In this document: positions 37,482 to 47,218 of the stretch, piece by piece | How positions within the stretch are numbered: the stretch's first letter is position 1 | Layout of the letters: each line of letters opens with the position of its first letter | NCBI GenBank assembly: GCA_008690995.1 | Contig: VRMN01000016.1 | Span: 176,501 to 240,500, forward strand | Source: Porphyridium purpureum | Taxonomy: Eukaryota; Rhodophyta; Bangiophyceae; Porphyridiales; Porphyridiaceae | Direction: 5' to 3' | DNA: 64,000 nt | Translations under genes and position numbers: made by a program | Notes under the pieces: generated by a model | Told to the model about the DNA's origin: nothing | The model's database searches: none | The model's input: the letters and a program-made list of their open reading frames with translations, nothing else

Positions 37482-38765
37482 CTAGGGTGGGCCTGCTCCG
37501 TTTCGGCGCACGCTTTCTAATGCCTGCTTCAGAATGCGCTCAGAAGCCTCCAGCTGTGCAACCTGCTGCGTCTGCGAGCCGCCAGCGCGGATGATTTCGG
37601 TCATCTTGCTTGCATGAGCCCGGTACGCCCCGTACACGACGCGCAGATCGCAGTTCTCAGCCTGCAGATTCTTGATTCCAAGTTCAAGGCCCGTGATATA
37701 GCTCCTTCGCTTCTCGCGGCTTCGCTCTGCGCTCAAGCGATTACTGGCCGCACGGCGCTTCCTCCGCTCTTCTTCCGAGTATTTTGGCTGCCGTCCGCCG
37801 GCCTTGGTCGCGGGCCTGTTCTGCAGTGAGTTGCTGTACCCGCCATCCGAGTCATCTCCTGCATCCTGGTCTGAGAAGTCTTGCATAGCTTTTGGAACGC
37901 CCTGTGCATAGGACACGCCGCTGCTGTTGCCCTGTGCGCCATCTGAAGCCCCAGACGCAACGGATGCTCCTGAATGAGCCATCCCAACGCCAGGACTCGG
38001 TTTGAATGCCGCACTTCGATTCGACAGTGGTGGATTGGGTGGCAAAGGATACTGCTGCTGTTGTTGAGGTAGAGGCATCGCGCCTCCTGATGGTCCACTC
38101 GATGTAAGCAATCCTTGCGTTATCCATGGCAAGCTGCTAAACAGCCCTTGAGATGGGTCTGGGTCTGTCGGAAGGCTATCTCCAGAATCACGAATGCTAG
38201 GATTACCAAGATTTCCCCCGCCGATCACTCCGAACCCTCGCCGTTGCTGCTGCTGACGGTGGGCGCTTTCCAATTCTCGCGCACCCTGTAAAGTCGTGCC
38301 TTGCATTCTAGCGGCAGCCGCGGCCGGGTCCAGCCACGAGCTCTGTAAGAAAGCCGGTGGATTGCCCTGCAGCGCGGTTGCGGTCCCACTGAGTATCACG
38401 TCCCCATCTGCGGTGCTGATTTGGCCCGTGCCGCCTGTTCCTCGGCCACGCGCGCCACCCGCACCGCTCGGCCCTGATGCGCCCACTTCGGCATAAAGTT
38501 TGGACAGTCCGCGCGGCACATCGCTTGTTGTGCCCCCCAAGTTGTTCACCTGGAGAGACTGATCGAGCAGCTGTGACAGGCCGCGCGGAAGCATATCAAC
38601 ATTGGATCCTTCTCGCGGCAGCTCGGCGGCTTGCTCTCGCGCGGCGTCGGGCGACACGCCAGCCGCTCCATCGCGCATGAACTGTGCGTTGACCGTGGAC
38701 AAGTCCACACCTTGAAACTCAGCAAAGACGTCTGGGGCCGACCGATTCGCATGTCCGCTACTCAT
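37482..38765 (-). CDS. bZIP transcription factor 1
   Basis: A 427-aa nuclear protein with a C-terminal bZIP domain at about residues 320-365. The basic region is RRKRRAASNRLSAERSREKR, keeping the invariant N-x7-R spacing. A short zipper follows (YITGLELGIKNLQAENCDLR) with Leu about every seven residues for three heptads. A second helix to the C-terminus (ASERILKQALESVRR) may extend dimerisation. The first 300 residues are Gln/Pro/Ser/Gly-rich and disordered, with Gln runs (QQQQQ near 235) typical of activation domains. The start at 38765 (MSSGHANRS) is preferred to the open frame up to 38867. DNA target and partners are unknown; two other bZIP genes lie at 51313 and 53707. Confidence 0.9.
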   Translation of the reverse strand: MSSGHANRSAPDVFAEFQGVDLSTVNAQFMRDGAAGVSPDAAREQAAELPREGSNVDMLPRGLSQLLDQSLQVNNLGGTTSDVPRGLSKLYAEVGASGPSGAGGARGRGTGGTGQISTADGDVILSGTATALQGNPPAFLQSSWLDPAAAAARMQGTTLQGARELESAHRQQQQRRGFGVIGGGNLGNPSIRDSGDSLPTDPDPSQGLFSSLPWITQGLLTSSGPSGGAMPLPQQQQQYPLPPNPPLSNRSAAFKPSPGVGMAHSGASVASGASDGAQGNSSGVSYAQGVPKAMQDFSDQDAGDDSDGGYSNSLQNRPATKAGGRQPKYSEEERRKRRAASNRLSAERSREKRRSYITGLELGIKNLQAENCDLRVVYGAYRAHASKMTEIIRAGGSQTQQVAQLEASERILKQALESVRRNGAGPP

Positions 38766-39039
38766 CTTGCTGCTCTTCTCACCGCAGGCGCATCGGTGCG
38801 CGACCGCCAGTCCAAATGCGTTTGCACGCTTGTCCTGTTCGTCGCACAGCTCTGCTTCCAAGCCCAAGCCCTTTCGAGTGCGATGGCCTTGACTGCGCGC
38901 GTTCCCGACAGAACCCTGTCCAGCAGCATATCTACACGGCTACTCAGCCAGTGCGCACCTGCCTGCCTGCCAGCCAGCCACAGCCCGTGCGCACCGGCCT
39001 GCGGGCACCTCTCCATCCATCCTGCTGCATGTGACTGAA

Positions 39040-39073
<34 letters not shown>

Positions 39074-39477
39074 AGTGTGACTGTGTGACTGTGTGACTGG
39101 GTGCGTCCCGCCCGACACCCGTCCTGCAACGAGCCGCCCGCTCTGGTCGAAACCGGCTGGTGCCGCTTTGCGTGTTTCCATCAAAACAGCCAACCTGGCT
39201 ATGAAACACACCCCGCTTACAGCGGCGCACGTGCTCGCGCATGCCCCCCTCCTTCCCCCCCATTTCGCATGGAGGGCGGTGGTTCGAGTCCGCGTCAGAT
39301 TTTGGACGCACACAGAAAAGCACGCGTGGTCGAGCATGACATGGCGTGCCCATGGAATGGGCACCAACCGCCCAGCGGCGCGTGTTCGGCGTCCAGCGCG
39401 TCCGGCGCGGGTACACCGGACCACAACTCGCAACGCGCCAAAACACGCGCCGTGATCGTGGCATACGTGCACCGACC
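38766..39477. other. Intergenic region with TG-rich repeat
   Basis: About 0.7 kb upstream of bZIP 1 and downstream of the first TPR gene. It contains the TG-rich repeat described separately. The frames crossing it read His-Thr or Val-Cys runs from that repeat and are not genes. Confidence 0.55.
39041..39099. repeat. TG dinucleotide tract grading into a TGTGTGAC repeat
   Basis: An imperfect (TG)n tract at 39041-39073 continues as about three copies of an 8-bp unit like TGTGTGAC to 39099. It lies about 275 bp upstream of the bZIP 1 start. Confidence 0.85.
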
Positions 39478-42400
39478 TTATGCCGAACCCCCCGGGATGG
39501 ACAGCTGCTGCGCGTGGTGGTATGTCCACTCCACGAAGAGCACGCCGTACGAACGGGACAACAGATGAGGCTCCAGCATGCGCTGCGCCACAACCGACGC
39601 CGAAGGGTGGCCCCAGCTCTCGAAGTACTTGATCCAGAATGGCTGCATGCGCGCGCTCAGCGCATGCCCAAGCACATTCAGCCCGTCGTCAAGCGGCGGT
39701 TGCTTCACAAGAGGGTGGCGGCGGACCGCAAGCTCCGTCTCCATGACTTTGTGCAGCAAAGCTCGGCCTGATTCGTCCTGACAGTAATCGGCCGCACACG
39801 TGCCGTACACCTTGGCAATCCAATTCATGAAGTAGCCGAAATGGCGCTTGGCACCAAATGTTGGCGCCATCTCGTGGAACTGAGCCATCGAAACGTAATC
39901 AACAACGTTGGACCACGACATCGAGAAAGGCCGCAAGGCAGCAATGCGGCCCACAAGCTCGGCATCGTCCGGTGTGACCATTCCGCGATGCAATTCGACC
40001 GTGATCGCCCCACGGCACAGCAAATCACGAAGCCGAGCGAGTTCGCTCATTTTTACGTGCACCGCAATGTCGTAGATGTCCCGTCCTTCGCCCATATTTT
40101 CTACCAGCGTGCGCATTGGAATGGTGGCAAACAAGTCTGTCATATCAAGCCGACCCCCACGGTCGCGCTCATTCCAGTAGGTCAGACTACCGACAAGATC
40201 AGTGTCCTCGCTTTGCCGCACTCCAACCTCACCATCCGCAAAGTAGCGCACGAGGCTCGAACGGTCCTTCTTGCGGCGAAATGAGCATGCGTACATGAAC
40301 GCATGCCGCATTTCCTTGTCGACCATTGCAAACCACTTCTGACGACTTGCCTGAATCGAAACGGGCTCTTCTGAAAGCCACCACCGAAGGAACGACACAA
40401 CCTTTTCATCTAATGAACACGATCGCACAGCGAGCATGCGTCCACATGCCGCCCGAAAGGAAGCAAGTGCTGACACGGTCCATGCTGTCGAATACCAGAC
40501 CTGCAACACGTGCACCAACGGAACGGCTGTATCACAAAGCATGGCCTCGACCACCAACGACTTTGCAACGCTGAACTCGCTCACTTCAAATCCAACAAAG
40601 CGAAAAGGCTTGTGGTCACAACCATTGCCACCTTCATGCACGAGATCCGGCGGCTCCAGAGGACACGACAGCAGTTCAGAAAGATCATTAAAGCCGACTG
40701 ACACGTGCGTCGTACCCTGTTTGAACGAGCACAACGGGTTCGACGCCTCGTTCGCAAAGTTCATGCGAATTCGAACATCATGGAGCTCGCGACCGCCGGT
40801 CTCAGTAGCCCAATCTATGACCTCGCCAAATTTAAGTGGACCTGCCTTGGATCGCTCGCGGACGAGCTCTACTGCTTTCAAGCCATGCCAGCGCTGCTGA
40901 AGGTAATTCAAATCCAAGTCCCAGCGGCCAGTCCCCAGACAGATTGCATCGAGCCAGGGGCGAATACTCGCTGCCAGATACGCCCATGATAATATTTTGT
41001 TCGCATACGCTCCGTCGATACCGACTGGCCACAGGGCAGCATCAGCAGAAATTTCTTCGTGGATCGCCGGACAGGCGCGACCCTCAGGAAAAATTGAAAC
41101 AAGCTGCAAGCATCGTACAAGCCAAGCGGCTTTCTTATACGCTTCGCGCTGGTGCACTGCAATGGCCAAAGCATGAGTCAAGTGATCGTCGGCTTGCGTA
41201 ATGGTCTCTTCAAGATCCCTGTCCTTTTTCTCCCGAAGGCTATTTAAGCGTTCAAGCTCGGCCTCACACGCATCCACAAAGAGAGCTTTGACCGATAGCA
41301 TATCTGTCGGCAAGGCGCCTGATTTGACTTGAATCAAGAGGCGCTCAAGCCAGTCGCGAGATTCAACGGGATAGCCAAGTTTTTCGACTAGGCGGCATCG
41401 TTGAATCCATGGTGCCACAATTTTCGGATCGAGCACGCAACTCACGGTTGCAAACATTAAAGCATCTGCATCGTTTTTCACGCTCTCGTGAACCTGTCCC
41501 AAATGAAGGAAAATGTTTGCAAGGAGTCTCGAAGAGCCTGCATAACACTCAACCAGCTCCATCAGGAAAAGACGCCGAGCTGCGTTGAAGGATCCACATG
41601 CAAATAAGGCCTTTGCTCGTTTGCGATGCTCTTCCCATTTTACATCGCCCACGGACGCCGCCTGTTTTGCCATGTTTGAAACATGTGACCAGTCGACAAC
41701 GCATTTGCTCCAAGCGCTTAAGCCCATCGATGCACTCTTCTGGTCCGTGTCTCCAGGGGAAGCCATTTCCGACTCGTATAAGCCGGGAAGTTTTGGGGCG
41801 CATGTAAGAACTCGGCGGGCAGCATCCTTGCGCCCTGCCCGCTCCAGGCTGACAATCAGCCGATGCCAGGCTTTGGTATTACTTCGATTCAAAACAACAG
41901 CGGTCCCAGCCAACCAGACGGCGGAGGTCGGCTTCTGGAGCTGGAAGTCGCACATGGCCATATTATTGTACAGAACCGACATGACCGGCAACACATGAAT
42001 CACATCGGGAGCGAGGAGCGCCTTCTCAAGACACATGATTCCCAGCGCTCCTTCGTCTTGCTCTGCATACGTGTTGCCCAGTTCTTTCCAGTGCGAGGAG
42101 GATTCGGGATATCGCCATTCTACCACGTCGTCAGGCTCATCCACAAAAACAGTTGGAGTTCCATCAGGGCCGACTTTGTACAAGGGTTCGGCAATAGCTA
42201 CTGCCTCGCCGACCTTGTACAGCCTCTTCGTCGTCGAAATACAAACCTGCACAAGATCGCTTGCCAGATCTTCGAGCAGAAAGTGCGTGCTCCCCTGCCT
42301 CAGACACGAGTCAGCGCCTGACACGCGCCCGCACAGAATCATGCCTCGATGTCTGCTTCCCGGCTTTAGCCTCATGATAACCAAAGGACATCTCGCACTC

Positions 42401-42696
42401 AGTCGTTGCTTCAACTCGGCGGCCAGCCGTACTTCGTCAGCAGTAGGCTGTGTGTCTGCACACGCTCTCTCTCGCACATTGACGCTTTCACCGTAGGACA
42501 CACCGCCTGCGTGCTGACTCCTGAGACGCGATTTGTGTTGCGCTTCGCCCAATCCAGCACCCGCTGATGTTTGCGGGATGGCGCGTGATGAGTCAGTACC
42601 GAACGCTCTGGGCCTTCTGCCGAGCAGAGAGCGTAGCGATAGGCTCACACATGTGCGCCACAGACGGTGCGTACTGCGAAGTGACAAGTATCTCAT
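39478..42696 (-). CDS. TPR-module protein, paralog 1, with long C-terminal module
   Basis: A 1072-aa protein. The first 45 residues are Arg/Ser/Leu-rich and look like an organelle-targeting peptide. The next 500 residues are shared with the two genes upstream on this strand: a beta module (CGRVSGADS, HFLLEDLASDLVQV, KRLYKVGEAVAIAEPLYKV), the TPR start HWKELGNTYAEQDEGALGIM, GLSAWSKCVVDWS and a second TPR-like helical block. The beta module recalls the segment before the TPRs in fungal TPR-SET proteins. Only this paralog carries about 430 further residues, with FRFVGFEVSEFSVAKSL and SWSNVVDYVSMAQFHEM, resembling the DUF4470-type region of some MYND proteins; that match is tentative. No SET catalytic motif or MYND Cys pattern was seen. 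Confidence 0.75.
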   Translation of the reverse strand: MRYLSLRSTHRLWRTCVSLSLRSLLGRRPRAFGTDSSRAIPQTSAGAGLGEAQHKSRLRSQHAGGVSYGESVNVRERACADTQPTADEVRLAAELKQRLSARCPLVIMRLKPGSRHRGMILCGRVSGADSCLRQGSTHFLLEDLASDLVQVCISTTKRLYKVGEAVAIAEPLYKVGPDGTPTVFVDEPDDVVEWRYPESSSHWKELGNTYAEQDEGALGIMCLEKALLAPDVIHVLPVMSVLYNNMAMCDFQLQKPTSAVWLAGTAVVLNRSNTKAWHRLIVSLERAGRKDAARRVLTCAPKLPGLYESEMASPGDTDQKSASMGLSAWSKCVVDWSHVSNMAKQAASVGDVKWEEHRKRAKALFACGSFNAARRLFLMELVECYAGSSRLLANIFLHLGQVHESVKNDADALMFATVSCVLDPKIVAPWIQRCRLVEKLGYPVESRDWLERLLIQVKSGALPTDMLSVKALFVDACEAELERLNSLREKKDRDLEETITQADDHLTHALAIAVHQREAYKKAAWLVRCLQLVSIFPEGRACPAIHEEISADAALWPVGIDGAYANKILSWAYLAASIRPWLDAICLGTGRWDLDLNYLQQRWHGLKAVELVRERSKAGPLKFGEVIDWATETGGRELHDVRIRMNFANEASNPLCSFKQGTTHVSVGFNDLSELLSCPLEPPDLVHEGGNGCDHKPFRFVGFEVSEFSVAKSLVVEAMLCDTAVPLVHVLQVWYSTAWTVSALASFRAACGRMLAVRSCSLDEKVVSFLRWWLSEEPVSIQASRQKWFAMVDKEMRHAFMYACSFRRKKDRSSLVRYFADGEVGVRQSEDTDLVGSLTYWNERDRGGRLDMTDLFATIPMRTLVENMGEGRDIYDIAVHVKMSELARLRDLLCRGAITVELHRGMVTPDDAELVGRIAALRPFSMSWSNVVDYVSMAQFHEMAPTFGAKRHFGYFMNWIAKVYGTCAADYCQDESGRALLHKVMETELAVRRHPLVKQPPLDDGLNVLGHALSARMQPFWIKYFESWGHPSASVVAQRMLEPHLLSRSYGVLFVEWTYHHAQQLSIPGGSA

Positions 42697-42780
42697 GCCA
42701 TTCGATCCTGCTGGCCCTTCGGCGCATCCGGCGAGAAACTTACCCCTAACCCTGCCTTTCTCATTTTACTAGATGTCGTT

Positions 42781-44781
42781 CTAAGCCGAATTTCCTGGAT
42801 TTGCTTCTGGTTCCGGTTCTGGAGCTGCACGTGCTCTCCCTCGAACCGTGCGACGCTTGAGTCTTTCATTGTCCGCATGCTCGCGCTCTTTTAACCGTGG
42901 GATTTCCGAGCTGCACAACTGAACAAACGTGTCTTTGGCGGGCCACGAGTGATTCGACGCCTGGACTTGGGTGCACACCTCGCGCAGCCACTCACGCGCT
43001 TTCGCATGCATCCCAAAGGCTGCCAGCATGCGACTGCGCCGAAGCCATGGTTTTATGTATTCTTTATCCAGCATGCAGCTGACCGTGGAATACAGCAAAG
43101 CGGCGCCGTATATGTGCTCCATTTCGTATGCTAGAGCCAAGTTTGAAAGCAGAATTGCGGTCTGCCGAACAGGGCCCTCAAAACGCCTGGCCAACTCGTA
43201 CATGAACTCCTGCTTGGCGGTTTCATACAAACCATGCTTCAACAACTTTTCCGCGCGTGCGCGATGGCCATCCCAGTCGAAATGAGCTACAAGCTTTCCA
43301 TGCCCTTTAGGAAAAGCAGGAATACTGGACCAATCGACCCAGCAATCACTCCAAGCGCTTAACCCAACCAAACCCTTGTCCATGTCAAAATCAGAGGCGT
43401 TATCCAAACCTTCGCCCAACACGTGATTGTACTCGCCATTCAACCTCGCTTGTCTTAGGCAGTCAAGCAGCCGATCGAATTTCTGCGTGTTCTCTCGATC
43501 CAATTGGGTTGCAGTCCCAGCAAAGCACACTGCCACGTGCTTAAATACAGTGACTTCTTTTTCTTCGGCCTCCTTCTTGATCCTCTCAAATTTCTGTCCG
43601 GCTGAATTCTCACCAGCGGGCGCATCCTGGATTCCCGGCTCTTTCTCTCGGGCACGGTCTGAAGATGCAGAGACCTGATTCATTTCTTGCTCTCTGTGCC
43701 CGGGATACCCTACAGATGCCGAGGCTTGCTCTCTAGTAGGCTCTCCTTGTTTCGCTGAAGCTGCTGGTTCAGGTGCCATGCTGGCTTCTCCGTCCTTCTG
43801 TTGGGCATCATCCGATGTTCCGGATTTTTCTTCCGTTTTCTCCGGTGTGTCTGAGCCATTCTGACTAGTACTTGGCTGCGCCAGCTCCGCTCCGCCTTTA
43901 TCATGCACCTTGCTCAGCTCTTCTGCATCGCTTTCTGGGTATTCCTGCTCGGCGTCTGGAGTGTCGTCTGTCGTCAGCGGTAGTCCACGCCGTCTGCGCT
44001 CCATCCGTGCAATTTCATACTCGCACGAGGCAATCCGATCGTACAGAAAAGATATAGCTTGTACCAGCGGGTTGAAATCGCGCGCGGCTAATGCTTTCTC
44101 ATAGGATAAGACAGCCAATCGCCAATCACCTTGCTGTGCTAGTCTGTTGCCGAGATCCTTCCATTCTGAAGAGAAGTGCGGATATTTCCATGCAATGATT
44201 TCTTGTAGCTGACGAACGCGAATAGTCGGGACCCCATCGGCGGCAATCTGGTAGAAAGGATCGACGATGGCTAGGCTTTGACCTTTGGTGAAGATCTTTT
44301 GCATGTTAGGGAAACACACTGGCACAATACCGCCTTTGATGTCTTCGAGCAACAAGTACGAGTACTTGGAACTCTGAAATGAGTCGTCAAGCGCCACCCG
44401 ACCACACAAGAACTTGTCCTCGTGGGTTGCTTCAACCTTGAGCTTTTCGATGGTCAGTAATGACCTCGCACGCAGCTGCGGGGTCGCCTTGGCATGATCT
44501 GCGCTCGTCCACACAACCGCGGGCAGAGGATCACTGACGGCCGGTTTGGGTGCGTTTCTGCACAGTTCGCGTTGACGTTCGAAGCGTGCGATCACCTTTT
44601 CTCTGATCCGCCTTTTGTTTTGTCGGAACTGCGCGACATACCCGCGCACATGGGTCCACTTGCGATCCACTCCATGCTTGTTCAGCACATTTGCGCATGC
44701 GGCACCCAGCGCGGCAACGCGTGTTCGCTGCAGGAAGTTCTGACGCAGGATCGAGAGGCCTATCATGTGGCCGCCCGCCAT
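42781..44781 (-). CDS. TPR-module protein, paralog 2
   Basis: A 666-aa paralog of the genes at 39478 and 45027. A basic leader (to about 60) ends in REKVIARFERQRE, which matches KEKVVARFKIQHE in paralog 3. The shared beta module follows (CGRVALDDS, YLLLEDIKGGIVPV, KIFTKGQSLAIVDPFYQI), then EWKDLGNRLAQQGDWRLAVL (TPR start). An acidic Ser/Glu/Pro insert unique to this copy (about 280-410) splits the TPR blocks. GLSAWSDCWVDWS and the helical block PWLRRSRMLAAFGMHAKARE complete the shared part, and a charged tail (ERLKRRTVRGRARAAPEPEP) ends the protein. The start ATG may be 44781 or the in-frame ATG at 44766. A gap of 84 bp separates it from paralog 1. Confidence 0.75.
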   Translation of the reverse strand: MAGGHMIGLSILRQNFLQRTRVAALGAACANVLNKHGVDRKWTHVRGYVAQFRQNKRRIREKVIARFERQRELCRNAPKPAVSDPLPAVVWTSADHAKATPQLRARSLLTIEKLKVEATHEDKFLCGRVALDDSFQSSKYSYLLLEDIKGGIVPVCFPNMQKIFTKGQSLAIVDPFYQIAADGVPTIRVRQLQEIIAWKYPHFSSEWKDLGNRLAQQGDWRLAVLSYEKALAARDFNPLVQAISFLYDRIASCEYEIARMERRRRGLPLTTDDTPDAEQEYPESDAEELSKVHDKGGAELAQPSTSQNGSDTPEKTEEKSGTSDDAQQKDGEASMAPEPAASAKQGEPTREQASASVGYPGHREQEMNQVSASSDRAREKEPGIQDAPAGENSAGQKFERIKKEAEEKEVTVFKHVAVCFAGTATQLDRENTQKFDRLLDCLRQARLNGEYNHVLGEGLDNASDFDMDKGLVGLSAWSDCWVDWSSIPAFPKGHGKLVAHFDWDGHRARAEKLLKHGLYETAKQEFMYELARRFEGPVRQTAILLSNLALAYEMEHIYGAALLYSTVSCMLDKEYIKPWLRRSRMLAAFGMHAKAREWLREVCTQVQASNHSWPAKDTFVQLCSSEIPRLKEREHADNERLKRRTVRGRARAAPEPEPEANPGNSA

Positions 44782-45026
44782 GCAGGACTCGTGCTCTTCC
44801 CGCCTCTCGCTGCTCCGGCAGTGGGCAGTTGGGGTAAGTTTCGTTTCGTATAAAATGGAGTCGTTTTACTAGGAATTTGCAAGCGAGGGTGCTTGAACCC
44901 GGTTGGCCTGACCCAGAGTTGTGTGAGCGCGTCTCCGCGCCCGCCACATTCAACAGCACACGTCGGTCTTCACGGAACTAAATGCAGCCTTCACATAATT
45001 CCACATAACAGCTCAGCAGCTGACGT

Positions 45027-46952
45027 CTACTGCCTAGACTCTGACTTTTCTTGCAACTCCTGGGATCCGTCTGGCTGCTCGAGTGCATGCGCTGAAGAAC
45101 TTGACGTGTTTGGCCGGTGGTCGCGAGCCGGGCTGGACTCGTCGATGTGCTCCTGCGTGGGAATTAGCTCATGAAGGGGGCCCGCGGAGACGTCACTCAT
45201 ACCCAGAACCTGCGGTGTGTCCTGCGTCCGGCTTAAAATTAAACCTTCAATATCCGGGTACGCCTCACGGCGGCGCTGGAGCTTTGCCTTGTGCTCCTGG
45301 AAGCGCTGAAAACGTTGTGAATCAGCAATTCTCTCATGCTCCTGCTCTTTCTCTTCTTTCTGCTTTTGTAAACGCCTGAGTTCCGCGTTGAAGTCTTTCA
45401 AATTTTCGATTTCCTTCCTGCAAGAATCAAGAAATGCAGATTTGCTCGGCCAACAGAGCTCAGACGCCTCCACTTGACTAGAGAGCTCTTCAAGCCAGGC
45501 TTGTCCTTCAACGGCATACCCAACTTTTGCGAGCATGCGGCTACGCCGAAGCCAAGGCTTTACGTTCTGTCGATCGAGGACACAGCTCACGGATGAGTAA
45601 AGCAACGCGTCTGCCCAGTTGCCTTCCATTTCGTGCGCAAGTCCCAGATTCGAAAAAAGAACTGCAGCCTGCCGGGCAGTAGCGTGATATCGTTCTTGCA
45701 ATTCCTTCAAGAACATATCCTTCGCTAGGTACGGCGCACCTTGCTCAAACACAATTTCACTGTGCTCGTGATGGTGCTGCCAGTCAAACGGTTCGGTAGG
45801 TGACGCTTCTGTTTCCGCAGGGTAGGTGGGAAGCGTGGACCAATCGATCACACAAAGACCCCAAGCGGAAAAGCCAGTCGCAGCACTTTTTCGCGCGCGT
45901 ATGGGAAGCGCATAGGAGGGTTCCAAGTCGCTGCCCAAAAGCGGCGCTTCCTCTCCCACTTCAAACGCCGCGTCAAACATTTCTGCTTGTTCCATCATAG
46001 TAATGACTCGTATCCATGCCTCATCGTGACGTCGATTCAAAGCCACAGCAGTCCCGGAGTAGCATGCTGCTTTTTGGACCTGATGACGTCGGGCTTCCTT
46101 CGTCGCCGGCGGAATCCGTGGGTAAAGGTGAGGCACCTTTCTGAGGAAAGGATGCACATCGTGTAAGTACGCGAGCTGAAATTCGGATTGACCCATCCTA
46201 TCGTAGCACACAGACATGGCTTCGAGGGTGGGCACCAAATCTGGCGAGGCAAGGGCATGTTCATAGCACAACGCTGCCGCTTCTCCGTCGCCCTCCTTAA
46301 CGCACGTGTTGCCCTTCTCCTTCCACTCCAAGGCAGATTTCGGATACTCCCAGGCCAGGATGTCGCCCAGTCGATCCACACACACGGTTGGAGCTTGCTC
46401 GGACTCGAAGTCATAGAAAGGTTCGACGACTGCCAAAACCTCGCCGACCTTGTAGATTTTCTTCGTCCCCAGGACGCGCACCTGTACAAGATCCTCTTTG
46501 AGATCCTGAAGCAAAAAGTATGTGTATCCTACCTTGAAGAACGAGTCTGCAACAGCGACTTGTCCGAATATGTATCTGGCTGGATTTGAAGTGCCAAAGC
46601 GCAGCTGTCGGAAGCTCAGCGGAAGATACTTGTCGAGACTTGTCTTCGGTGTCGCCTCCTCTGCGATAATCGCGCTTGACGAGGGTGTCCTCGGCGCCTG
46701 CCCAGGAGCTTGCGCGTCCTCATTGTGCCCGAAGATTTCGTGCTGGATCTTGAAGCGCGCCACGACTTTCTCTTTTTTCCACCTTGCGCCGGCCCACGGC
46801 GGGCTGGTCGCGCGCGCCCCAGCAGCAAATGCCCTGACCCATGTCTCTTGGGAGCGGGACGAGAACAGTACACAGCGGCCCCGTTGCCACTGATACTGTC
46901 GGAGAAGGCACAGGGAACGCACCATGCGAACGCCGCGCTCGTCAAAGGACAT
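45027..46952 (-). CDS. TPR-module protein, paralog 3
   Basis: A 641-aa member of the tandem triplet. The N-terminus is basic and hydrophobic (MVRSLCLLRQYQWQRGR), again organelle-targeting in character. The shared blocks are FGQVAVADSF, YFLLQDLKEDLVQV, KKIYKVGEVLAVVEPFYDF, EWKEKGNTCVKEGDGEAAAL, GFSAWGLCVIDWSTLP and KPWLRRSRMLAKVGYAVEGQ. A long charged coiled coil (RRLQKQKEEKEQEHERIADS, near 540-560) and an acidic Ser/Gln tail end the protein. It lacks the long C-terminal module of paralog 1. All three lie head to tail on one strand, as expected from tandem duplication. The role is unknown; TPR proteins usually act as scaffolds or chaperone adaptors. Confidence 0.75.
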   Translation of the reverse strand: MSFDERGVRMVRSLCLLRQYQWQRGRCVLFSSRSQETWVRAFAAGARATSPPWAGARWKKEKVVARFKIQHEIFGHNEDAQAPGQAPRTPSSSAIIAEEATPKTSLDKYLPLSFRQLRFGTSNPARYIFGQVAVADSFFKVGYTYFLLQDLKEDLVQVRVLGTKKIYKVGEVLAVVEPFYDFESEQAPTVCVDRLGDILAWEYPKSALEWKEKGNTCVKEGDGEAAALCYEHALASPDLVPTLEAMSVCYDRMGQSEFQLAYLHDVHPFLRKVPHLYPRIPPATKEARRHQVQKAACYSGTAVALNRRHDEAWIRVITMMEQAEMFDAAFEVGEEAPLLGSDLEPSYALPIRARKSAATGFSAWGLCVIDWSTLPTYPAETEASPTEPFDWQHHHEHSEIVFEQGAPYLAKDMFLKELQERYHATARQAAVLFSNLGLAHEMEGNWADALLYSSVSCVLDRQNVKPWLRRSRMLAKVGYAVEGQAWLEELSSQVEASELCWPSKSAFLDSCRKEIENLKDFNAELRRLQKQKEEKEQEHERIADSQRFQRFQEHKAKLQRRREAYPDIEGLILSRTQDTPQVLGMSDVSAGPLHELIPTQEHIDESSPARDHRPNTSSSSAHALEQPDGSQELQEKSESRQ

Positions 46953-47218
46953 GAATCAGGAAATAGAACAAAAGGTGTTCCAAAAATGTAGATACGTCGA
47001 GAAAAGTTGTCACGGACTGTGCGAAAAGTATCGGATGAACGCCCCGCGGATCGAGCTGTGGCTCTAATGCCGGGACGCTTCCTTGTCGACGCACGCAGAT
47101 GACAATGTGTACAGTCAAGTTGTCAGACTTTTACTTGTTCTTTTTGGGTTTTCCTTCTTTTCTTTTTCCTTTTCCTTTCTCAGACAAAGAAGTCGAATTC
47201 GTTCGTGTCTTCTCCACA
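46953..47218. other. Intergenic region upstream of TPR paralog 3
   Basis: A 266-bp spacer. It ends in a T/C-rich run (ttttctttttccttttcctt) next to the broken Cys-rich gene. No gene seen. Confidence 0.4.

Noticed and set aside
39281-39291. B-box-like GGTTCGAGTCC suggesting a tRNA
   Set aside because: No A box at the right distance upstream, a poor T stem (four pairs with a wobble) and no acceptor stem could be folded.
38762-39593. Minus-strand frames of 255 and 217 codons with His-Thr runs
   Set aside because: Their middle is a translation of the TG-rich repeat and the ends are antisense to or outside any conserved protein.
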